A DNA stretch of 64,000 nucleotides from Heloderma charlesbogerti. Its lineage: Eukaryota; Chordata; Lepidosauria; Squamata; Helodermatidae. Below are positions 23,717 to 33,831 of the stretch, in pieces (position 1 is the first letter of the stretch; every line of letters begins with the position of its first letter). The position numbers and the translations under genes are program-made. The notes beneath the pieces are model-generated. The model did no database searches. It saw only the letters and a list, made by a program, of their open reading frames with translations, and had not been told where the DNA came from. The stretch covers positions 1 to 64,000 of the forward strand of contig JANEZZ010001623.1 of the NCBI GenBank assembly GCA_026122225.1, in the 5' to 3' direction.

Positions 23717-23920
23717 GCAGCATCATTATGTATGGAGCACTCCTGCTATTTGAATCTGAGTTCGTCCACATAGTGGCGATTTCCTTCACATCCTTGATCC
23801 TCACGGAGCTGTTGATGGTGGCATTGACAATCCAGACCTGGCACTGGCTCATGATAGTGGCAGAACTACTCAGCCTTTCCTGCTACATTGCCTCTCTGGT
23901 CTTCTTACATGAGTTTATTG
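23717..23920 (+). CDS. ATP9A: ATP9A coding exon C (two membrane segments)
   Basis: This 204-base exon follows cttgcag and completes the split glycine codon, then reads [20 protein letters not shown]. It continues through [19 protein letters not shown] and ends [12 protein letters not shown] plus the first base of an aspartate codon. The donor is gtagcc. The two long hydrophobic runs separated by TIQTWHW fit the penultimate transmembrane hairpin of ATP9-type flippases. No stop or frameshift occurs. It lies in the right arm, so an exact antisense copy sits at 5922-6125. Confidence 0.92.
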
Positions 23921-24071
23921 GTAGCCGTCACTGTTTTGTCTTTCTCAAAAATGTTCCCAGTCAAATGGTTTGCAAAGCTAGGGCCCGCTGTATCAGGATG
24001 CTCTAAAAGAGGTGCCTCAGGAAACGGGTTTGGGGCACTGTTAATAGGCCAGCACATGATCCATGATTTAA

Positions 24072-24175
24072 GGCACAATCCTATGCATGTTTAGACAGAA
24101 AAAAGGCCTACAACTCCCAACATGCCCCAGCCATGTAGGACTTTTTTCTGTCTAAACATGCATAGGATTGCGCCT
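24072..24175. mobile_element. Foldback MITE flanked by TTAA (right arm, 104 bp)
   Basis: Mirror of 5667-5770. It lies about 150 bases downstream of ATP9A exon C, within the intron. Confidence 0.75.
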
Positions 24176-24931
24176 TTAATCTATTATATTTTTACTGAAA
24201 GTTGGGGAGGGGGGGAGTGCAATTTGAATTTTCCATCCCAGGCTCCAAACTGTTTAAGTGAAAACCCATGAACAGGAATGGGTGAGGTCAGAATTGAATT
24301 TGTGCTAGACTTAATGGGTTGTCTCCAATGTTAGTCCTACTTAGAGTAGACCCATTGAAATTAATGGGACATAAGTAAGACTGACGTTGAATATAACCCA
24401 ATGTTGATAAACTGTGATCCAAATGAATCATCTGCATGCTGCTCTAGAAAATGAATTGACACATTCACTAAACTAGAGATAGAGGATCAAGATGGTGATG
24501 AGCTAGTAAAAGCAATTGCTGCACATTTTTGCGGAGGAGTCACCTTTCACCATCCAATTGTTGTCATGGAAATAATATGAATGTTCAATGCATAAACTCT
24601 GTGCCATTTTGGGCAAATCTGATGCCAGTTTTAACCATGTGGAAAACCCCTGATTTATCTTTAAAAGGCAGTGGTATAGCTTTTATCTTGCAGTTGTAGG
24701 AAGACAGCCAAAACCTCAGTTGATCTCTAGCCAAGTTGATGTAAATATCAAGAGGTGACATCTCAGATTTTGGAGAGGGCTTACTTAGTGGGAAGAGCAA
24801 CATTCACAACAAGGATCAAAAGCCTCCTTTTGGATATATTCAAGATACGTTTGTTTAAAAGCCACACGTATCTAGAACATTTTATCATGTTTTTTTTTAT
24901 GCCCATAATAACCAAAGGCCTCCTAAAGAAT

Positions 24932-25202
24932 GTTTTATTTCTTAATTGCTATTAACATTCGTATAGTGCCTTATTTGCTAAAAGGCCATCAAGGCAGTAC
25001 ACAGCAATTTAAAACAATGAAATCTTAAAACAATACATTAAGAACAGAAAAAACCCATTAGAACATTAAAACTACTATGTAACTGAAAAGGCTAAATTAA
25101 AATGCGTCTTCACACCCTTTCCAAAAGCCAAGAGAGTGGGGGCCAGTTGTAGTTCTTCAGGGAGTGCGTGCCACAGTTCGGGAGCAACACAGGAGAATAA
25201 TC
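24932..25202 (-). mobile_element. L2-like LINE 3' tail (right arm)
   Basis: Mirror of 4640-4910. A degraded non-autonomous tail within the ATP9A intron. Confidence 0.55.
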
Positions 25203-25260
25203 ACCTCACAGGTGTTCTGAAATGGAGGGAGGTGGCACAATTATCTCCACTCCCTCCTTC

Positions 25261-25697
25261 AGGGCACAATCCAGTGGGGATAGTCAGCTGCCTTCGAACT
25301 TGGAAGTGGCCAACTGTCCAATGCTGGGTGGGCGGAGCGCGGAGGGGTCTTCTCCTCCATGCTCCCGCCACCCTACATTAGTGGCTAGATGGCTGATTTC
25401 AGCTGTTTAGCCAGAGTGGGTCGGAGCAGGGGATGGTGGAGGCCAGAGAGCGCATAGGAAGCATCGTAATGATGCTTCCACCATCCCCTCCCCCGAGAAT
25501 GCCCTCTTTCCCCCCGTACCACCCTGCTTTTCCAAGCACAGAGCCGGGGACGAACCTCACCACTTACCAAGCAGCGGGGGCAGGGAGGCAGCTTTCTGGG
25601 AACTGACCTCAGAGCGCTGGCTCTGAGGTCGGTTCCTGAAAACCGAATAATCTTATGGCCATCTAGCCACTGTCTAGCGGCCATAAGATTGCACCCT
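25261..25697. mobile_element. MITE with AGGGTGCAATC termini (right arm, 437 bp)
   Basis: Mirror of 4145-4581, lying in the intron between ATP9A exons C and D. It carries short inverted termini and several internal hairpins. Confidence 0.7.
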
Positions 25698-26361
25698 AAA
25701 TGGTTCTTCTGTATATCAAGTAATACACCTTGCTCAACCAAGTACAGGATTTCACTTCCAAGCTTTGGAAATTCCAGGGAGCAGAGCTTGCCCATGTCAT
25801 CTTCACAAAATCTTCATATATAGTGGCAGCTATTTTTACACATGGGAATTTCAGCTCCAGTTTGAATCCTGCTGCAAACTGGGGTGCTTCCAGATGGAAG
25901 GGACCTAGCGCTAAGTAGTAGAACACATTGTGCATCTTAATTTGGTCCTGTTTAGCTTCAGAACCTATACCAGTTGGTTTCAGACACCCCAGTGGGTAAC
26001 CAAGCAGGCAAACACCACCACAGGCTCAAAAATAAATTGAAGTGCACTAAACACTGTATTTAAGAAAATTTCAAACAAATAAGGAAATTAGTGTGGTGGT
26101 TACATGAGCATAATTTGGACACTTCTTTGTAATTACTTTATTAGCAATGAAAGAGAATGTGGCATAAATTTAAGGTTAACCAAAAAGATTGCAGTTGACC
26201 AAGCTGACACTACAAATGTAACAAGCAAGACAGCAAACTGAGCTTCTTGCATTGTTCTCTGAATAATATGCCTTCTCCTCCTCACTCTCCTGCCCTCTGC
26301 TTGCATTTTAAAATGTGCAAAATTTTCTAACCTGGACTTCCTCCTGCTACTATTTGAATGT

Positions 26362-27312
26362 AGAAAGCCAAGCTAGAGTGTAAAAAGCTAAAAGTTACTA
26401 CGTTTGTCTAGGCATAAAAAAGGTGAAGTCTTGAAACTTAAATCATTAAGGATAGAAGCCAAAGTGAGAAACTAAAGTGAATTAAATTTGGTTAAGGTCT
26501 AAATTCTCACTGAGGAAAATAAAGGATTAAAATCAGCTAAAAGTTAAAAGTATAAAAAGATTGATTAAACCTAAGCGTCAGAGAGATCCATAGTTCCCCA
26601 GACCCCTGCGACTGATGATTTGGCAAAGTTTGACCGTGAAGAAGTGAAAGTAAAGCTGTAGCAAAGGCATAATACACGACCAAGAGTGAGATACCAATGG
26701 GGAAAGGAGAGATACAAAGAGCAGAGAGACAGAAAAAGAGAGAGACCCTTGCTGCACAAGCTTTTATACTCTTGTTCTGAACATAGGTGGGGGTTATCAT
26801 GGTAGTGGCCTCTCCCATTCACCAATCAGAAGAGAGGTGCCCACATGTTACTGGTACCCTCATGTTTTACCCTCAAATGTTTTGGAACGTTTCTGGTGTA
26901 TTCTTTCTTGGGCCGTCTTGAAACTTCCATGATTTCTTGGTAGAGATCTCTTGAAACTTCTCTGGAGTTCCCTTATCTGCATCTTTTATCTTGTTGACAG
27001 TACATCACAGTGATCTGTAAAGTACCTCTTGGTCATTTATACCCATATCGGCCTTTATCAGGATTTTTCAACCAATAGGAGTCAAGCAGAGATATTCATA
27101 GTCTTGTTACTGCAGATGTTGTCCATGAGCTGCTCATTAGTGCCTGAGCATGTGCAGTAGCTCTGCTCTTCTCTGTTCTTTGTATCAGCAACTTTGAGGT
27201 CTTCAAAAGCTGAGCCATCACTGTTACTGCGTGTGTGTTTTCTTTGCGATTTAGCAAAAAAGTAAGATTAAGGCATAGGATGCTATACAATATTTTTCCT
27301 GATACAAATTCT
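26362..27312 (-). other. Candidate LTR-like, promoter-bearing repeat (right arm)
   Basis: Mirror of 2530-3480. In the collinear arm it lies in the intron between ATP9A exons C and D, antisense to the gene. The TATA-like box is at about 26765-26771. Confidence 0.25.
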
Positions 27313-27539
27313 TATTCAGCTCTTATATGGTTACAATATCACAAGTTCAGGCCTTTATACATGTGGGCTGGGGTCTGGAATATGAGTCTGGGATCTTCTT
27401 AAATATGAGTCTGGGGTCTTTTGCAGGGTGTTGTAGATCTCCCCCAAACCCTCATTCAGACCATTCAACGATTCCAGATCAAATTAGCCATCTGCATTTT
27501 GAAGTAGACTCTTCAGTTTTCAGCTAGCAAAATTGTTTA

Positions 27540-27749
27540 ACCCTTTGAGTGCCAGATTAACACAGCTATTCCATCTTTTCTTCCTTAACGTATTTTCCAC
27601 TGTAAGAGAAAAGACTGAACAAGCAGTGGGAAAACATGGGAGGGATACGAGTGGAAGTTGTCATCTGGAATGCACACATCCCCCCCATAAAATTCTGTGA
27701 ATGAGGCAAGGTGATGGCATGATAAAAAGCCTCATCTGGAAGTACCTTA
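27540..27749. mobile_element. MITE of the CTTCCAGATG family (right arm)
   Basis: Mirror of 2093-2302. Related copies lie at 40283-40495 and, partially, at about 50990-51075. Confidence 0.45.
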
Positions 27750-29102
27750 AGTCTGCACAGCTTTGAGATTTATAGAACATTTGAGATCATAAAGTATCCA
27801 AATGAATGAAGGCAATTTACTTTATTTGTCAAGTGAACAAGTAATAACCTTTAGCCCTCCAGGCAACTTGAGGTGTAGTAATGTAGCTGACTCTAGTAAG
27901 GGCTCCTTTTGCCTCCATTAATAGTCTAATCTTAGTGAAAATGGAACAAATTAAGTAATGGAAGAGCTGACAGAACTGGGGGAAATGTAAAGAACATAAC
28001 TGCTCTCTTGCAAAGATGTCTGAAATTGCAAAGAAACAATATCCGCCCCGCCCCCCCCCCCCATTTTACAATTGGGTTGTTCCCAAATCTGCAGCTGTAA
28101 ATGCTGAATTCAAAGGCCGAGTTTCCAAAATGTCAGTTTTTGAAATTCAGTGTCCCCCCTTGTAGATCTTGATCTGAAGCTTTTGTCAGTTCCGTTTGAA
28201 CTTTGTTGCCTGCGTTCTGCAGCAAAGACTGAAAGGCTGCTACTAGATACCAAGTGTCCTATTCCAATTTGTATTTTAAAACTGAAATCATGACTATCAC
28301 AAAGTTTAAAAATTAAACATTTAAATGCTTTATTTTTGAATTGTATCCTTTAAACTGGTTTCATGGCTGTTTTGAGAGAGTCTAGTTCTACCTTTACCCC
28401 TGCCTGAAATTATTTTACTGAAAGAGCACATTAGGGAGTGACCCTGCACTCCCCCTGTGGGCAGCTGAGGGGCCACAGGCTGTGGCTGAAGTGCAGCTCC
28501 TCTGGTGGACTGGCGTACTGCCAGAGGTCCACCTGGGGCAGCTGCGGGCTGCTGTTGGGAGTGACTGTGGAGCCATGGATCCTAAGCCCCCTCGTTCGTC
28601 CAGCATGCCCTCAAACAAGCCTCGAAACTGCATCAGCCCTTTAGCTAGCATAGCTAACCTCCCCACCCACCTACCCTCCCATTGTGGTCCAGGAGAAGGG
28701 GAAGGAGGTGAAACAGATGAAAAAGCATTTTTTTAGAAGCTGCTCTCCAACCTCTCATCCAGAGCTTTGGAATGTGGTGGTTACTCCATCATGGGGCTTT
28801 GTCACACGGAGCGTTTACCCTGCAATTGAGATTGCTCCCTCACAGAAGTTTGCAGGCTCTTTATGTGACGCTATGCACCTCCAAGGCGTCTCCTGCATTA
28901 AATGCCTTTTGTTCCGTTTTTAAATAGATCGCAGATAATGAGCTATCAAATTACCCTGTTGTGTTCCGCTTGAGTTTCCTCCGTGAAAAGACTTAAAGCG
29001 GCAAGGAGAGGAGCAAGATCAATGAAAGATAATGGAAGCCTCAGATATGGGGAGAAGGAGGGGAGGGGGGAAAGGAAGCGGGTGAAAAAAGGAGTCATCG
29101 TG

Positions 29103-29150
29103 ATCCTGCATTTAAAACGGAAGCGGAAAGCCCTGTTTTAAATGCAGGAT
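29103..29150. repeat. Short inverted repeat (right arm)
   Basis: Mirror of 692-739, with the same stem of about 16 bases beside the L2-like tail. Confidence 0.6.
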
Positions 29151-29249
29151 TTTAGGCTGGTGTAGAGATGCCTGTGGAATCTTCCCTTCTACTACCATAA
29201 GATTGCTCTGCAAGGCAGTCAGCGTCTTCATCTGAGTGGAACCAGAATT

Positions 29250-30370
29250 TTATTTATTTATTTAAAATATTTCTTGGCCGCCTTTCAAGGCAGAAGCCCT
29301 CCCAAGGTGGCTTGCAACAATAAAATACATAAAAACAGTGAAAATATTAAAACTGATAAAAACGTAAAAACAAAGCCAACAATTAAAACCAACAATGATG
29401 TTAAGAGCAGCAACAGCAACAGTAGCAGTCATATCAGTAGAAGGCCAAGGTAAAATAATGTGTTTTCAAGGCCTTAAAAGTCTGTAACGACGGAGTATGG
29501 TGGACCTCCGATGGCTGCTATTTCCAAAGATGTGGGGCCACTGCAGAGAAGGCCCTCTCACATGTGTTCACCCATCTGACTGCTGTCACTGGTGGGCAAA
29601 TGAGAAGGGACTCTGTTTCTGATCTTGAAGTGCAGGCAGGCTAATATGAGTGTAAGTGGTCCTTCAAGTAACTTGGCCCCAAACTGTTTAAGGTTTCAAA
29701 GGTCAAAACCAGCACTTTGAATGCACCGGAACCAGTGCGGCTGGCGCAGTATAGGTGTTACATGATCGAATCGCCTTGCCCCCACCGATACTCAAGCGGC
29801 CACATTCTGCACAAGCTGGAGTTTCTGAGCTGTCTTCAAAGTCAGCCCCACATATAGTGCATTACAGTAGTCCAACCGGGATGTGACCAGTGCATGGACA
29901 ACTGAGGCAAGGTCCGTCCTCTCCAGGTAGGGCTGCAGGTGGCGTACCAGCCTAAGCTGGTAAAAAGCACTCCTGGACACCGCAGCCACCTGGGCCTCCC
30001 CAGTTACCTCAGAGTCCAGGAGGACTCCCAGACTGCGCACTTGGTCTTTCAGGGGGAGTGCAACCCCATCTAAGACCAGTTGTAAACCTCCATCCGAAGT
30101 AGTTGATTTCCCAACCCACAGTACCTCTGTCTTGTCTAGATTAAGTTTGAGCTTGTTCACCCTCACCCATTACAAAACAGCCTCCAGACACTGGTTCAAG
30201 AGTTCCACATCCTCCCTGGGATGTGCAGATGGAAACGAGAGGCAGAGCTGAGTATCATCCACATACTGATGACATTTCAGCCCAAACCTCCTGATGACTT
30301 CCCCCAGCGGTTTCATGTAGATATTAAAAAGCATGGGGGACAAGACAGAACCTTGTGGCACCCCACAGGC
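29250..30370 (-). mobile_element. L2-like LINE, 5'-truncated, spanning the palindrome boundary
   Basis: Reading on -, 30361-30170 encodes [15 protein letters not shown] and the catalytic box QYVDDTQL. After an in-frame TAA near 30167-30169, the frame continues to about 29792 with KLNLDKTEVLWVG, then LGVLLDSE, SRLDYCNALYVGL and KLQLVQN. These are hallmarks of the L2/CR1 group of reverse transcriptases. A 3' tail with (tttat)n ends near 29250. The endonuclease and early reverse transcriptase are missing. Only 29250-29841 is duplicated in the left arm, so the palindrome edge falls within this element. Confidence 0.85.
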
Positions 30371-31214
30371 TAACGGTCATGGGGTGGAGGCGAAGTCCCC
30401 CAACCAACACAATAGTGTGCGTGGAATGTTTACACCCAGCTTTCTTTAAAATAGCAGCTAGGTGTGCTATGAACAGGAACTGTGGTGTCTTCTCACAGTT
30501 TTATCAAAAAGCTACTTCTGATGTTCTACTTTAAATTTTCCAGCATAAAATTCATAGTATGTAAGTGCCCCTTTAAAGTTGGAGGAAGATAGGGTATAAA
30601 CATTTCATTAACTTCTTTCTTTTTTTGAATTTAATTTTTACTACATTTTTAAGCAAATGCCTTTAGCAGAACATTATAGTCAAATATGAACAATGCTAAT
30701 TATTCGAAGCAAATAATAGCTGATTCTTTCCCATTGCGGCCAGTGAAAGATAACCAGGGTGGGGACATAGCAAAGCTGCCCCTTCCAGATCCTGCCTTGG
30801 TCATAGAGAGCTTAGGATGTGGTGATTCCTATGCCGTGGAATCTCCCACCACCACTATAGGATTGCTGTGCCATCTGTTATTGATTCCAAATCGTGTTAT
30901 ACCAAGTAATTCTTGATGGTTTTCCATTAATATTTCTGAGTCACAGTTCCACCCTGGTAGCTGTCAAACTAGGCAACCACCTACAAAAGTGCATCTTTTC
31001 CCCCAATAAAATCATTTCAGTTAGCCTTGAATGTACATCTGGACACTTCTTTTAAATTAGCATTTTGGAAACAATACTAAAAAATAGTTTTGTTTTTTAA
31101 ATCAACGTGGCTATGTTTATGTATAGTATATAACTGCCTCTTCATTCTGCTGGACATACTTCACTTCCCCTTTAAGCTTGTTTTCTGTTTGAACCATTTT
31201 CTCTTCTCTTGCAG

Positions 31215-31351
31215 ATGTTTACTTCATTGCAACTTTGTCATTCTTGTGGAAGGTGACAGTAATCACTCTGGTCAGCTGCCTTCCTCTCTACGTCCTAAAG
31301 TATCTAAGGCGAAGATTTTCCCCCCCAAGCTATTCGAAACTCACATCATAG
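31215..31351 (+). CDS. ATP9A: ATP9A terminal coding exon
   Basis: The exon follows ctcttctcttgcag and completes the split aspartate codon. It reads [20 protein letters not shown] and then a basic tail ending [14 protein letters not shown] before TAG. This is the last transmembrane segment and cytosolic C-terminus of an ATP9 flippase. The SKLTS ending favours ATP9A over ATP9B, which I recall ending differently. The exon lies 1.4 kb beyond the palindrome, so it is present once. That shows the right arm, not the left, is collinear with the real locus. Confidence 0.93.
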
Positions 31352-33773
31352 GTGGTTCTACCAATGGAGCAGAGACTTTTTTTTCTTTTTGCACAATGTT
31401 CACAGACAAAATAAATGTGTGTTCATCATAGTAACAGCTATGTTCTATGGTTGCATAAGGATCATGCATTGGCTGGAGAATGTTGCTGAAAGATTGTATA
31501 ACAGTAACTCGCAATTAAGCAGAAACTTAGCAGTCAAGTAAGCAGGGAGAGCTTACCTAGATGATCCAGTTTTGTCACTTTATATTTATTAAACTGAAGG
31601 CAAATGCATGTAACTGAAAAGAAAAGCTGTCTTTCAGTGAGCAATTGGCTTACCTGGAAATTGCTGAGTAAGCTGTCGATGTGGCAAATTTTTCAAATGA
31701 ATTTTTCCTTTTTTAATTTCTTCATGTTTTTTTTATATTACTATTTAACTGTTTAGTTCAGGTCCTAGTTATAAGCATTTTGTAAGTCTTGGGAAATACT
31801 TTCAAATGGGTGACACAACACGCTGTTAACAGGCAACCGTTAGAGGATGGTGCCATGCTGATCTCTTTTGATGTGTTCCAATGCAAACCAGAGTTGCAAT
31901 TTTCAACTAGTTAAGGTTTTCTTTAATCCCCCGTTTAAAAAAAAAGAAAGGAAAGAAAGAAAACCCACAGTGAGTCTTCCCTGCTGTGATATTGCCCAAT
32001 TATTTCTAAAGGGAATTGATGTTGTCGGGAAAGGGAAAGAATCTGTTTCATTCAATGTTAGTGTTTTCTTGGGAGAAGAATTTTGTGGTATTCCAACTAG
32101 CTGCACAATGTAACCTGGTTCCTTAAGGGTGGAACGTCTCATTCAAAGGCAAACTTAGGCTTCCCAATCCATATTCCTCTAATTAATGCTCATGTGAGAA
32201 CAGGGGGGTGGGGGGGAGTTTCAGAGGAGAATCAGAAGATCAGGTGCTCAGCACTTATGCTATAATCTCCCCTCCCTTCCAGCCAATTTTTCCCCCAGCT
32301 AAATCTGAAATTGAAAATAAGCATGGCTACAAGAATACAGGCCATGGGGAATTTATTGCAAAGGAGAATTGGCAGGTGGGGGAAGGGTTAAGTACCCCTC
32401 TGGCTGCCTGCTGATTCTCCCCTGCAAATACCCCATCCTACACTACTGTTAACCAATAAGTATGTGTTTGCTGGAGTGATATATATTATGTCCTAATATG
32501 GGGGTTGCATTATGTTCATCCAGTATATCTGAGCAGCATACTACGTTTCTGCTACTTGGAATTGCTCTCCACCTCACAGTTTTGCTTGTTCCAGAGGCTG
32601 CAGGCTACCATCATACAGGCACAATGTTGAATGTCTACATAAGTACCAAATATACAGGGCAGGAGACTGGCCCAAATGGCAGATTAGAGAATGGGGCTTG
32701 GCTGGCTGACAATATAAATAACACTGCCATATTACAGAGCAACCTACTTTAACTTTCATCAACGTTTTGGAAGGAAATCTGCTGCTAATTGTCCCTTTTG
32801 AAAGTATCTGAAATGTTATTCCACAGAAACATAACAGATGTATTATGAATCATTAGACTTGAAAGGGAAAGGTCATGGGATTCTTACTATTTACTGTAAA
32901 ACCTTTTTTTTTTTAATGTTTCCTGTTAAACCCAAGCTGCAACTTCCTATATATCATTGGACTGTACCACTTCAGACTGCAGATGGGGAATCATATGTTC
33001 GAACGTTCTTCCCATTTTATTTTATTTTTACTTTCTGCACATGGAAAAGTATGTCATGGAAAAGGCTACATGAAAATCCTTTTCCCTAACATGCTAGCTT
33101 TCCACGAGCAGAGCTCATGTGGGTCAGCTTTCAGATATTGTACCCCGCACTTGCAGTTATAAAGTCCAGTAAGGGCTGTACCATGTGATAATTTTGAATG
33201 TGTAGTTGTGCTCTCAGTCTGGATGAATGAAGAAGGAATTGAAAACAAAATCAGATATGCATATTTCCCACTCATGCCAAGTCATAGTATAATACTAGAT
33301 TTGCATTGCTAAGAGCAAAAACTTGCAAGAATAGCTCCAGAATACAGGACAACGAAGGCCTGCTCAACACAGCAGATGACTGACTGATCTTTCAAAGGAA
33401 GGTGACATCCCCCCCCCCAGCAACCATTGCACTTCACGAAAGCTTGCATTAATCTGTGATCCACAACTTTGATCCTGCTAGCTACAAGGTGTACCATGGA
33501 AGATTTTTTTAAAAGGTGAATGTGTCCACCGTAGCAAAAGGATGTTTTAAAGTGAATCACTGGGGAAGATGAACACACAGGAGTGGGACATTCCTGGTGC
33601 AATTACTTTATCTAGGATGAGTGTGGCTGCTGCAGAAGAAGTTGCTGCTCTGTCTTGTACAGTCAAAAGGATCCCGGGGAAATGGTCAGCCATTGAAGCA
33701 GAAAGGAAAGCTTGCTGTTGGGTGTCTTCATTGACAGTATGCTCCCTTGAAAAGCCAAAGTGAAGCAATTTTT
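31352..33773 (+). other. ATP9A: Probable ATP9A 3' UTR and following non-coding sequence
   Basis: Sequence directly after the ATP9A stop has no credible open frame and almost no recognisable repeat. An AATAAA hexamer at 31410-31415 could end a short 3' UTR. Mammalian ATP9A has a long 3' UTR, and the repeat-poor character here allows the same. The true polyadenylation site cannot be fixed from sequence alone. Confidence 0.5.
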
Positions 33774-33831
33774 TTGTGAACCGCCCAGAAAGCTTTGGCT
33801 ATTGGGCGGTATAGAAATGAAATAAATAAAA
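33774..33831 (+). mobile_element. L2-like LINE 3' tail remnant
   Basis: Only the terminal hairpin block remains (accgcccag, then ttggctattgggcggtatag), followed by aaataaataaa. It is isolated, so a very short insertion. Confidence 0.75.

Larger units (their letters stand above)
1..29841. repeat. Giant perfect palindrome (inverted repeat, about 14.9 kb arms, no spacer)
   Basis: The first 14920 bases are the reverse complement of 14922-29841. The rule is x pairs with 29842-x, and the axis is base 14921 (acgg-c-ccgt). Open frames on one strand of the left arm recur with the same length and sequence on the other strand of the right arm, for example 919-1158 with 28684-28923 and 14414-14611 with 15231-15428, so no indel separates the arms. 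The poly-G run near 1779 is matched by an equal poly-C run near 28052. The right arm continues into unique ATP9A sequence beyond 29841. The left arm reaches the first base of the window, so its true outer end cannot be seen. Such identity over sequence full of old, diverged repeats means the duplication is extremely recent or technical. Confidence 0.98.

Noticed and set aside
16502..31351. Assignment to ATP9B instead of ATP9A
   Set aside because: Both are close paralogs. The [10 protein letters not shown] and [10 protein letters not shown] wording fits ATP9A better from memory, but an alignment would be needed to be certain.
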